The notes under the pieces were generated by a model. It saw only the letters and a list, made by a program, of their open reading frames with translations. It searched no databases and was not told the origin of the DNA. A stretch of 64,000 nucleotides of DNA from the NCBI GenBank assembly GCA_035582835.1, contig JAYKAV010000311.1, positions 310,001 through 374,000 of the forward strand. The letters are read 5' to 3'. The stretch is from Phoebastria nigripes (lineage: Eukaryota; Chordata; Aves; Procellariiformes; Diomedeidae). Each line of letters opens with the position of its first letter. The first letter of the stretch is position 1. A program made the translations under genes and the position numbers. Positions 1 to 37,500 of the stretch are shown piece after piece.

Positions 1-3000
1 AAGTCAGAAAGCAAATCTAAATGCTATAAATGCCCTCTTTCTTGTGCAAAGTCATATACCTAAATCTAGTTGAGCATGTATCTGGAGAAGTGCCACACAT
101 TTCTCAAGTAGCCTCAACATCTTAAGGCAAATGCTTAAAGGAAGACTCTAACTGTCTGCTCCCCATTTCACCTTCCAGAGGGCACCCAATCACACTTTGT
201 CTGTAATGCATACTCCTACCTGCAGAACAGCAAGCTGGAGATGAGGATGATGAGCTTACCCTAAGTGGCTTATAGCTGTCATCAAGAACGTGTCTTCTGT
301 TAAGCAGCACCTTTTTACCATTTGAAGGATGGGATTTTTTTTTTTGGCCCAGCAAAAGACAGACGTTTTCATTAACTAATTGCCTAAAAGACTGGTTAAT
401 TCCTTTTCAAGTATAGTATTGCTATATAGCTCCTTATCACAATTTTACAATCAGGCAGCTAGAACAGGCCTTCTCATGCTCTTATGTTAGTGGTACAGGT
501 CTGAGTAGTTGAAACTGTAACAAAACATGAACACACATTCAAGTGGAGAAAGCTGCTGTTAATGCAATAAATTTTGGTAATTGTGCTCTTTTAAGGAAAG
601 CTTAGCAAGTGGATAATACTTCAGATGAAGTATGAGTTACACACTTTCTTAGTTTTGAAAAAGCAAAACTTGCACCATAGCTGTGTTACTCCTCCTCTCT
701 GCAGTGCTTTTTCTTTCAAACAGGTGATGGTCTCAATCACTGCATCACCTTTGTCTGCTACCTTTATAGAAGAAATTGAGGGGCTCCAGTATTGTTTCCT
801 ATTGAAAGAGAATCTAAGCATAGAGTAGTTTTTCCCCATCTACTCCTCAGAATGTTTGTGGCTCTGTATGAGCAAACACCAGTGTTATCAGTGAGTCTCT
901 TTCGTGGTGCTCATCAGGAGACCTGTTAAATCCCTGCTTCCCATCTGTTCCTAGAACTAATCAGATGCTGCTATTTGCTTAGCAGCAGCAGAATAAATTG
1001 CAAGTAAGACAACTTTCCAGTGTTCAGTTTGTATATCCTGAAGACGAATACAGATGACTGTAATCAATTCACTGTTGCCACTGGGACTTTGTGTGTTTTT
1101 CAGTTACAAGTTAGGCTATAAAGATTATCTTCAATCTGTTTAAACTAACCTGCTTGTAGCTGGGAGTAGGGGTACTTGCACCAGCAACCCTATCACAAAT
1201 GTCCTTCCTCTGTGGAAACAAGGAGCAAGCAGCACTGAGTGATAGCCTAATACAGCATGAGAACAAAAAAATATTGTCTCCCCTTGTCTGGCAGATGGTT
1301 TGAAGGACTAAATCTTGAAAACATCAGCCTAAGGCATTAAAAACAAAAAGAGCAAGAAAAAAAACCCCTGCCCTCATTGTTTTAAAGTCAATCTTACTAT
1401 TTTTGTGATGCTTTTTGTTTTGTATTCAGTTTGCTTCAATGTGAATTGGACACCAAAGTTAAGCTGTTCAATGCATTTAGGTGTTAATACTCTTGTACTT
1501 GGAACTCAGTGGGCAAAAGTTTATTTGGCTGTTGTAGGTTAATGGTGATGCTAATGACTGTTAAAATATGTATTGAAAGTGTCAAACATGATGCTTTTAG
1601 GGAGCTGTGCATTTGGAAAATTCAGTATATGATGACCTTGATCCATAAAGCCAAGGTGTATTTAAATGAACTCTGATCTAAACCTGTTTTAGAGATTTAG
1701 GAAGACTTTACTCCAAGCTCCTGGCTAAAACTATTTTGACACCTCTGAATCACAGCTGTTGCTTATACGGAGAAGTGAGTTTTTGTTGGTCTCTCTTAGC
1801 TCACTGTTGGTGCATATCAGCTAGCTCGCTCCCGAACACTACCTCAGTGCTGTTAGTTGGATGCTGTGGGCACTCGATTGCTTCCAGTAGGTGGTGTGGA
1901 TATAAGCTCCCCTGTGTTAGGGGCAAAGAGAAAAGAGAACTAAACCATACTCACCTTTAGGGCAAATGACATGGGATAGGTGAGATGTGGCAATTTAGTG
2001 TTCTAAGTTGTCAGTCTCTTAGCTGTGTCCTCTTTAAGACTACTTCATCTCTGGGGCCTAATGTGTAAGATCTGTGGCTGGCCCACAGGGCCATATTACA
2101 TTGTGACATTTACTTATCAGCTGTTTGCAGCTGTACAGATGAACTCCAAGAAATTGATAGTATATGTAGTACTGATTTATTAGCCTAAAATTTCAGGGAT
2201 TGCTTTCTGAAGTTGTATGATCCTTCTGTTAAACTACGGTGGTAGAGTTTCTCCAGACTCATCCATGCTCGTGCCTGTGGGCCTCACCTAGTAAAGCCTG
2301 AGACCACAAAAAACAATCTGCTGTCTTGCAACAGTAGCTTTAAACAGTGATCATACTGAGCATGGTGCCTGGAGAAGAAAGGAAGCAAAGATTTTACCAT
2401 TATTGCATCCAGTTTAATGGTAGTTCTGTGATTATATTTTTTTTTTTTTCTTCTTCTTCTTCATTGTTAAATTACAAGCTTAATGATAATGTGTGTGCTG
2501 TAATGGAGGTCTCTGTAGGGTATTTTGTGTCTCTGTATAATCTGTACCAATGCAAAATGGAACCATTAATCACAAAGAGCTCTGGCAATAGTACATTGTG
2601 TAAGGACACTTATCCAGAGAACCTGCTGTGTCTGAGTGTCCTATATTTCTATAGTAATGCCCCTTATTGAGTTAGCAGAATTTAGGGGAGCAATTTGAGA
2701 AGTGAAAAACAGCACTGAGGGCAGATTAGGCAATTACATTTTCATAGGATGAGATTGAGATTGGCCCCTCATTTCATGGGGCTCAGCATGGAGTAGATTA
2801 AAGACAGATTCAGAGTTTATGGCTATTAAAAGTGATGGATCTCTACCTTTAAAAATGCAAATGAATCTCAAGTTTATTACAGCCAGTCACTTCAATGAAC
2901 GTTTTAGAGACTGAGCCTCATAAATTCAAGCTGCAATTTTGTTGCCTAAACACCAAACTAAGGCCAGTGAATGCTGAGATGCAAGAAGATCTGATTTTAC

Positions 3001-4062
3001 TTACATCATCAAGATTATTGCTATGGTCCAATCTTATTATAATGAACTACTATGGGAATTAGTTGAATGTCCTGTTTTGTGATGTTCATTATAATACAAT
3101 CTGTTGCATCAGAGTATCAAAGAAACATCTAGTTCAATATAAAAAAAAAACTTACAGGGCTCTTTTGGTTACTACTTCACCATGATCAATGTTTAAACAG
3201 TATTTTAAAAAAAAGTAAAGAAATTTTACAAGGCAAAAGGAATATATTGACAAGCTAAGTTTGCATTAAGCAATATTGGGAAAAGCAAGGCAAGGGAGTG
3301 TTTGCAGCCAGGTCAACGTGTAGTGTGTTTTTCAAAACGGACTAACAGTGCAAAAAGTTGGCTCTTGTTACTGTTCTAAATTGAAGATTATCATTAGCAG
3401 GATTTTTTGACAGAGAATTAATGATCAAGTGTATCTACTGTATTTTGTGGCTTCATGTATTACCGAGACAACTGTAGCTGCTGAGCTTGGTATCTGCAGT
3501 TGAGGCGCAGTGTAACCTCTTGCAGTGCTTTGACAAAACCTCTTTCTTTGACACAGTTCTCTGTATAGTAGTCAGCAACCTTTGTTTGTTTTCTAGCTAG
3601 GCTGGCAGGCTCTGGAAGGTGTTTTAGTAATTGGTCTTTTTTGTAACTAGAAGACTATATACCTCGTGTAGAAAGAGCTTGGGACACAAACATCTCTGTC
3701 AAAGTCTATATTTAGGAATGGTAACTGATCTTCTAGTACAGAAGTTATCCTATCATTCCTAATAGGGAACGTGCCATATGTGCAAAATATCAGTATTAAT
3801 TTGATAACAATTTGCTGTAATGCCGAAGGCAGTAACACAAATTGAATGTTCAGATATATGTGTTCCTATAGGAATTCCTCTACTAAAATGGAGTAAGAAT
3901 AAAATGCAAAACACTGAATGATTGTATGTTTTTGATCTCTGAAGGACAGTGTCAATATTTTCATGGTATGTAGTAGTGAGGAGATAATACTAATACTTCT
4001 GCAACATGTAGTTATTTGTGAAGTGTTTGATCTAACATCTTGCTTGTATGGTGCATGTTCAG
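1..4062 (+). other. MAP7: MAP7 intron (5' part cut by window edge)
   Basis: No exon can be supported here. The next MAP7 exon begins at 4063 after the acceptor TGTTCAG and needs one base from an upstream exon, so this stretch is intron. I looked for the preceding MAP7 exon (the Ser-rich segment before ARRLQLSPWES) and did not find it, so it lies left of the window. Contents are ordinary AT-rich sequence with short T and A runs (for example a T-rich/TTC run near 2436-2462). Confidence 0.75.
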
Positions 4063-29702
<25,640 letters not shown>

Positions 29703-30548
29703 TTATTTCTTCTGAAGAACCAAAGGTGATATGAGCATCTCTGCGGTCAGTGGAGTTTCTTCCATGCTATGAAGGAGTGTTTTATTTTTTTCTCTCCAGT
29801 TTTTTAAAGATTTCTTGAATATCTTTTTTGGAAGGACTTTAGTAAAACCAGCAGAAGAAATGATGGGAATAGACTTGAATCACCTTTCTAATAGCTTTCA
29901 TCACTAGAAAAATCATGCTTCACATGCATTACTTAATACAGCTTTTTCCAACAAGCTTTTTCTGTTAGTAAATGGATATTTCTGCATTCCTTAAGACACA
30001 AGACACTGGAATCTGAAAGCAATGGGCTGATTTGGGTGGTGGGACTGATTCTTTTTTTTAAAAGGTGGGTGTTGGTTTAAAAGGCAGAATTGTAAATTGG
30101 CAAAGAATCTTTTACACTTTGTGGTTCTAATACTTGAAAAATAAATACCTCATTGCTCTACAAGTAGAGTTAATGGGGTGTTTTATTTAAACCTCTTGGT
30201 TTAAATATTATTGCAGAGAACTCTAATTATGGGGGCAAAGTATAGGCTTCTGTATCAGGTTCTTGTAAATGTAATTCCTACAGGGACATTCTGTAAATTG
30301 AGACGTCGCTGATCTTCTTGCATTTTCTCTAAAAACATAAAACAAGGCAGGTTTTAAAATGTGAACATTTGAAAGCGTTATTTTTTCATGGACAAGAGGA
30401 AAACCTATTGTTCTCCTAGATGATGTATTTATGAATTTTGTTCAGTACAGAAATAAATCATTTAATTGAATAAATTAGAAAAAAGTGGTAAAATGATACT
30501 GCAAACTTGATTTTTTTTGTTACATCCATGTTCACAATACTATAAAAG

Positions 30549-30589
30549 ATGCGTACGCATACGCGCACATGCGTGTGCACACACACACG
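30549..30589 (+). repeat. 41-nt alternating purine-pyrimidine tract (Z-DNA candidate)
   Basis: From 30549 to 30589 every base alternates purine and pyrimidine without exception: GCGTACGCATACGCGCACAT leads into a CA repeat. Alternating GC/CA/TG tracts are the classical left-handed Z-DNA formers. The tract lies in the presumed MAP7 3' UTR. Confidence 0.9.
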
Positions 30590-31497
30590 AGGAAGTACCT
30601 TGTTCTGAGTCCTGTAAACTGCTGCTGTTCCCAACGATGGAAGGCTTTTCCTTTGCCTTATCAGATTATTGAAGACTGTGAAACCTGAAATATTTGATTT
30701 CTGGATGATGAAGCAGGTTTGGGGATTTTTTCGGTTTTGCTCGTTTCAGAGCAAATGGAAAATGGTCATTGTTTGTGCTTTTTATGTAGTGTGTGACTTT
30801 TATAAAGCAGTACAGTTTGAGTGATAAGAGGAGAAATGCAGGTTGCTTTCTCTTTAGTTTGATGCTGGTTTCTACTGTTACTGTTCCATCCCTCACTTTT
30901 GGTTGCTATTGGGCAGAACTGTAAAATCTTGCACCTTTTTCTGCTTTGATAAACAATGCTTACAGGTAGAGCTCACTCTAGGTATTTGAGTTTGAAGCAC
31001 CAACCAGGGCTTGATGCATTGCTCACTGAAGTCAGGGAGAAGACCCTTGGCTAGGGGAAACGGAGGTTTATGGGGTTTCAGTTCACGCTACCAGAGAATG
31101 TACCATTAAGATTCCTGCGCTTGCCTTTAGTGAGCACTGAGCTAGGCCTGTAGGAAGCTGTGCAGAAAGTCTGTGCTAGCAGAAGAAATCCTCTGAGACA
31201 AAAGCTGAAGAATTTTTGAAGGAACTACTTTCTGCTGCTGCCAAGTGTTCATCTTATACAGGAGATGGGGTAAAAGCAATGGAAATGCAATGAAAGAGAC
31301 TTCATCTGCCAGAATATATATGGAAGGGAAAAAACAGCCATTCAGTGAGAATGCTTTCAATAGTAGCTTGTGACACAGTAAAAGGAATTGGGTTCCTTTC
31401 TTGCTTTCTTTAGTTTTCCATGTACATAGCCACAATATTTTGAAGTGTCCAAAATATGTAGTTTTTCTTTAAACCAATATATAGCATGTAAGTACCA

Positions 31498-31503
31498 AAT
31501 AAA
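31498..31503 (+). promoter_or_regulatory. MAP7: Candidate MAP7 poly(A) signal
   Basis: A canonical AATAAA about 1.8 kb after the stop, followed by a T-rich stretch (TATTTATTTCTATTTATATT). Other hexamers at 30140, 30452, 30469 and 32147 could be alternative sites. Confidence 0.45.
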
Positions 31504-31520
31504 ACTTGTTTGAAATATTT

Positions 31521-34414
31521 ATTTCTATTTATATTTTCATTTTCTTGCATAGTTGAAGCAGGAGTCAATCTGTGATGGGAAACTCTTCTTGCTACTCCTG
31601 GTCTGCTTAAAACTTTTCTTCAGGTTTCCTCTAATCTCTTTACTAGAAAATCAGTACAGAGTTACTTGCAGCTGGAAACAGAGCAAAGACATAGCCAGTA
31701 AGATTTAGCTTCAGTTTTAAGTCTGAGGATTCATTTAGGCTCAGGTTTCAATTATGTTGATCTTGATCTACTCAGGCTCAGGTATAAATTATGCTGATCT
31801 GTTTTTTGTGGGACTTCAGAATGCTTACTTCACTGTTTGCAGCATAGATGAAGAGCCCGCTTCATTTCTGATGCATGTTTTGGCTTGTGATTTTTTTTTT
31901 TAACAGGACTGCAGTAAAAACAATTTATAATTATATTCATTCCAGGTTTGCTTCAAATAAGAGAAAATTTCCTCCTTTTCAAGGGCCTGACATACAAACT
32001 GAAAGCTAGGGAATTGGGAATAGAACTAGGTGTATGAATGAAGAAGAAAAAAAAAAAAAAAGATTGAAATTTTAAGTCTTTAGTTAAGCCCCTTTCTTTA
32101 AATGCAAGGAAAAATAGTTTCTCTTCTGTTGAATGTTGTTCTTGACAATAAAACACAGTATCAAATGAAGGCCAGCTCCTTTGCCCGCTGTTGCAACTGT
32201 TTTTGTTTGTAGTATCACAGGCAACACAACTATTCAGTGAGGTAGAACTAGCAATTGNAGAAGTCGCAGGCAGCTATTCTGAAGGTAGGGAGTAGTAACC
32301 TTTCACAGCAGCTAGACTGTGTGCTTTGGAAAGACTCAACTCCTTGCTCGCATCTTAACAGCACAACGTAAATGCTTACAGGGATGGCATTCAGTGAGTT
32401 TAGTTCAGTACATCACAACTACTGGGTTATTTACCATTAGCTTTGCTCATTTCACATGTCTCTTATCTCCTCATTCCTGATGAAGAATGCTTTGTTATTT
32501 TCTTTCTTGCCAAGACCTTGAAATAATGTTTGCAACTAAACACCTAAGGATACAGGACAGATTCTAATGTTGTTATTTAATATTGCACTCATTTTATTTT
32601 TGGAAAATGATCTAAAGTCACCTAAGGAGGTGGCCTGAAGTTTGAGATTTTCTGATTTTGTTCCTAGCTGTGTCATTCAGCTCTTCTCTGTTTTAATAAG
32701 CCCACAGCTGAGTACATGGGTCTTTCACATGAGATTTCAAAAGAAAATTCCTGTCGCACATGAATATTGAAAATGCCATACTGCTTTATCTGAAGTCTCT
32801 GTCTGCCCTGTTCTTTAACAGGTCTTTTTACTGTGCTGCAGAGAGGCTTTTGAGTGTGGTTTGGTTTTGTTTTGTATTTTAAACAGTATTATTGGAGAGA
32901 ACTTGCAGTTATTAAAATGAATCATTAACAGAAATGCCCCCCCAAGCACTAAAACTAAGCTTAGAGATTTGGGCCATAGTAAAATGTAATGTTGAGCTCT
33001 TAGTTGACAGAATTATTTTCTTCTTCTTATTTTTTTAATCTCACTTTTATACCATGTTTGTAGCCAGTAGCAGCTCTAAAGCTCTACATGCATGTAAGAG
33101 TTATACCATGGTCAGAAGTACCTCAAAAGACAGGAAACTCTTCTGAAATGTTTTCATAAGAAACTGTGCTATCTGGGAGCAGGATGTTTGCCGTAAGAGT
33201 GGTTCCAAAATTTCAGTATTCCAGCCAGTTCAACATGAAGCTCCAGGAGGACTCTTGTATTTAAGCACAAGTGTATTAATCAAAGGTGGAACTGGATTAC
33301 TAATAGATGATGGTGATTATTATTAGATTACTGTGCACTTACAAACTAAAACCTACATTAAAAAACTAGTGCCCCATAATTTCAAGGCTCTGTGCTACAT
33401 TTTTTTTCCTGACAAATANTGTTTTGATTGGCTAAAAGGTCTGTGAGACAGACTCTTTCCCTCTGGAGGAGAGGAAGAAGGGGGGAGGTTGTTCAGTATC
33501 CTGTATACATGTAAGAAAATCAGTTGAATTTAAACATATTACTACTTGTTTTGTTCTTAACTCCTTTTAAAATGAAATATCAGTATCAAAATATAAGATC
33601 AATTCCTAATTTTGCCAAATATGTTCACTTTTTCCCTGNTGCAAGTACCTTTGGAAGTAATTTATCATTTGCAGAACACAGATTTCTGTATTCAAACACA
33701 TCTCACCTAAATCTTTCATGGTAGCTGCTACATTCTGAACATGCTCTATGCAACATTTACCTGCCTCAATGTGCCTTTGCTCTTCTGCTGGAGGGTAGTG
33801 CCTACAGTGTAGGCAAGGATCAGCCTTAAGGCTTGCCCTATTCTTGTTTCTTAGAAATTTCTTGTAATTTGAGTTGTCCTTCAGCAGTTACTTCCTGTAG
33901 TAACCTGTTAGTAGTTTGCTACCTTTATACTATGTGTTAATTCAATTACTTTCTAAATTCAAGTCCCTGGAGTGTGCTCTGAAATAAGGGACATGGAACA
34001 GAAACAAAATAAAGATGAATGCAGAGTAACCTGCATACTTGAAAGATGCCTCTTCAGTAGAATTGTCCTGTTACATGAATAAAACCTCATGAATACAGTG
34101 CTGGTTTTTTGGAGGGGTTGGTCAGGAGACAAAAAACAAACCATGGAAGATTACCCAAGCATAACAGGTGTTTTTCCAAACTGTTGGAAGGAAGGTAGCT
34201 GTAGTTCTCAAGCACACGTAAGCAGCCAGCCAAAGTGTTCACGGGACTGTCTTTTGACCTGCTCCGATTCTTGTTACCAGAACATCTCTGTTGTATGAAG
34301 AAACTGCAAGTAGCAGGAAAACTTTAACTACAGAAACCAATGAAAAGAGTTGTCTTCTCTGAAAGTTCAGGCTCTTGGATCTGCTAAGTTTTCATAAGCC
34401 ATCCGGCTTAAATA
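31521..34414. other. Interval between the two convergent genes (3' UTRs and spacer)
   Basis: No coding exon was recognised. For the minus-strand gene, candidate poly(A) signals read leftwards are TTTATT at 32593-32598 (AATAAA in reverse) and TTTAAT near 33035. With the plus-strand AATAAA at 32147, the two transcript ends may come within about 450 bases of each other. There is also an imperfect duplication of GGCTCAGGT...ATTATG.TGATCT at about 31738 and 31775. Confidence 0.5.
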
Positions 34415-34536
34415 TTAACTGTCTTCGTGGCAAATAGCTGCCCTAAGGAGCTCTTGAGTTTCTTCTGTTTGTTGACGGACTTGCTCAAGGAGTTTGGCCA
34501 TTTGGCTTTTTCTGAACGCTAATGAAAATTCTGGAT
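34415..34536 (-). CDS. Vac8-like exon 14: C-terminal tail and stop
   Basis: Read leftwards after the acceptor [49 protein letters not shown], stop TAA. 122 coding nt. It is a short charged helix with no ARM signature, which agrees with a C-terminal helix after the last repeat of Vac8. Confidence 0.9.
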
Positions 34537-37500
34537 CTGAAAAGGAAAAACAAGTGTTAGGCAACCTGCTGTTTTTCCGTGTGTTTTAATGCAGATGCTT
34601 AGAAAGCTTATATTTCAGGTTAGATACAGTTGATGGTTCTTACTACAATGTAAAGTATAGAGAAGGCAGAACAATATTCTTCTACCACACAAAGCAGATA
34701 CAAATTCAGTTTTCATCCCTACGACCATTCAAAATTGTTTGCTGCTGAATTCTCCTGAGCCAGATGTCTAAAGCTCAGTTGCCAAATTCAGCCTTATGCA
34801 ACAGGTGCATATCAAGACATAGCAGGATCTTGGCTCTGGTTCTATGTATGTGAAGATACATGCTATATACATTTACTACCATATTATAACTCTCATCTGT
34901 ACTCAACTTCTACCCCAAACCAAAAAAACTACCCAAAGTGGAAAAAAATCAAGGAACAGAATTTAAAGTATGAAAAAGATGTGAGACTTCCCAGCTTTAA
35001 CACCAGCTAATCATGCAATTTGCTTGTTTGCTTGCTTTATCAAAATAAACTAAATTCATATTTGAAAAGTTTTTAGGTTGTGTCTAGTGCCAAACATTCT
35101 TATATTGGATAAAAACATCTGTACCTGAAGTCCTGTCTCCCTACTGATCAGAAAGCCTTTAGTTTTAAAGCAAGCAAACAAACAAACTCTGCCTTTATTG
35201 TAAGATACTCTTAGTTACTTAAAAACAGCTAAGGTAACAGCTACCCTTGAGATTTTTCTGTTTGGTTAAGTGAGCAGAGCTAGTTCCCAGAGGAAGTTGC
35301 CTGGCACTGTCATTTCTGTTACAAAGCAGTGCCTGTTTGCTGCTGATAGGAGCAGGCAGTGTCTGGCAGCGCCCCGGGGGCTTGGCCCAGCAGGAAGGAC
35401 ATACCTTCTTGTAGTCTGCAGAACGCAGAGATGCCCAGCTGCTGAAAGCGGATCTCTTGGTGGGTAAGAAAATTCTTGAGGTAGGCCTGAATCTCTCCAA
35501 TGTGACACTTCAACAAAAGCATCGTTTTTTCTGCATAAATGGGAGAACCACTGAAGATCAGTAAGAGTCTTTAAAACACTTCGAAAACTGATTCTTGTAA
35601 CAACATTTAAGATGGTTAATGACTCCTCTGACCAGCTACAACCAACGTTACTGCAAAGAATGGCAGAGGACTTCCATCTACTACAGCCTCTAACGGTATC
35701 GCTGATACTTCAGGTGAATAAGATGCTGAGTGAGCTGCTGTGCTAGGAAGCTGGTCCTTGTGCAAGGTGCATGCTGATTTACAGACTGATCAGCCTGTCA
35801 TGCTAACCCATCCATGAAGCAATTATGCTGTTGGACTCCATTCACTACTTGAGAGTCTGCTCTGTTGCAAATCCTCAATGGTAGGATTGAAACAGGTTTG
35901 CGTTTTCTCTTATTAGAGACTCATTAAGGACTTCAGTTTCTCTCACATCTAAGGATTAAAATCTAACCATGCTTTTCTAGAAAATGTGGCAAGAATCATC
36001 TGAACACCTTTTTCTTGCAAGTCTTAAAGGCTCTCAGCTGCATGGGACAAGTATATTAGGCATAAAGGTGGCTGTTTTCTGCAGGTAAAAATAATGCTCT
36101 CTTCATTCTCTCTCACTAAAGCTTAAAAAAATACAGGCTACATTCTTAAAAGTCCCTTTACTTCACTGCTCCTGCTAATCTAGTCTAGAATTACAATGGC
36201 AGTGTTTGGTTCAGTAAGATGCTTTCCTCTTGCCGGTCAGAGTTGATCTAAAATTTTGGAACACAACCATCCCCTTGTAATTGTCTCTACNGACCTCTGC
36301 TCCTCTCTGTGGGGAATGCCATCATCTTGTATATACTGAGAAGAAGGGTCAAACAGAAAGATGCAACAATGCCTCTTGTCTGAAACATGTTCTCATCTTT
36401 CCCTTAGTAAGGAGTGTTTTATGCTATCCCACTTTCCTACCTAAGTTGTTTTTAAGGACCTCAGAATTGGCTACAGACTAGCCCTGCAGAATGGTAATGC
36501 TTGAAGAAGGCAACAAACACCTNAATCAGATCTTTATCTATGGTCCATTTTCATCCCTTGGCTTTCTCGTGCACTCAAGCACTGTTTTTTGTTTATTTCA
36601 AGGGTGAGTGTAGGCGCTCTTATGTTAATAAATTTGTGGAGACCAGATGGAGGATGGTATAGGAATGTTAAAGGTTGTTCGGTGCCTGACAGTTAACTCC
36701 TTTGGGAAAAGGCTCACTTCACTCNAGCCAGCCATAAATATCTTTGAAAGCACAGTTAATGCTGTGTGACAGTTACCGTGACCTATCATGTGCTGGATGA
36801 TGGAGGCAGCTTGAAAGGATGCCTCAGTATATTCCAGTTGGCCAGCCAGTCTCACCAAGCACTTTGTCAAGGGTTCATCCATCCATTGGACCATGCGTAA
36901 CGTGGCTCCTTCTGGACGACAGAAAGATAAGAGAGCAGTCTATAAACAGAAACTCCAGTGTCAAAGAAATGAAGGTGAGAGGTCTGCCAGAAAACATACT
37001 GCATAAACAGGAAATCCTTTACACAGCTGGAGAAGAAAAATAAGTGCTGAACTTGTGCAATAAGTATGTTTAGATTGTAAAAAAGGGTCATGTCCTGAGG
37101 TTATGCTCTCAGTAAGGTAGGGCTGTCGATTTGATTCATAGAAAGACTGATGGATTTTTATTTTATTGGTTTTGTGTTCTGAAAGAATGAATCATTTTAT
37201 GTACGAGATCCACTCTTGCCTAGTGGGCTCAGTGTGTCCAGCAGCTGCTGGACATTAAACATGACATGTTCCAGTTGCATGGTAGTTACAAGAGATGGAG
37301 GAGATGAAATGTTTGACAGGCAATATCCAGTGCTGGGACAGGCTGGGAAGATTTACACTGATCCTCTGTACCATGAGGAGTACTGTACCTTCCACGGGTG
37401 GTAATTTGGGATCTCTCATAAAATCTATGTGCAATAAACATAAGCAGAAAAAGCCACTTTGTATTTTAGCCTTTTCCTCCTCTTATATTAGTTTCTGCTG

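Larger units (their letters stand above)
29703..31520 (+). other. MAP7: MAP7 3' untranslated region (inferred)
   Basis: AT-rich sequence follows the TGA. AATAAA occurs at 30140-30145, 30452-30457, 30469-30474 and 31498-31503, and a further one at 32147-32152. The 31498 signal is followed by a U-rich stretch, so I take it as the likely main end, but I cannot tell which site is used. The UTR includes the alternating purine-pyrimidine tract at 30549-30589. Confidence 0.6.
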
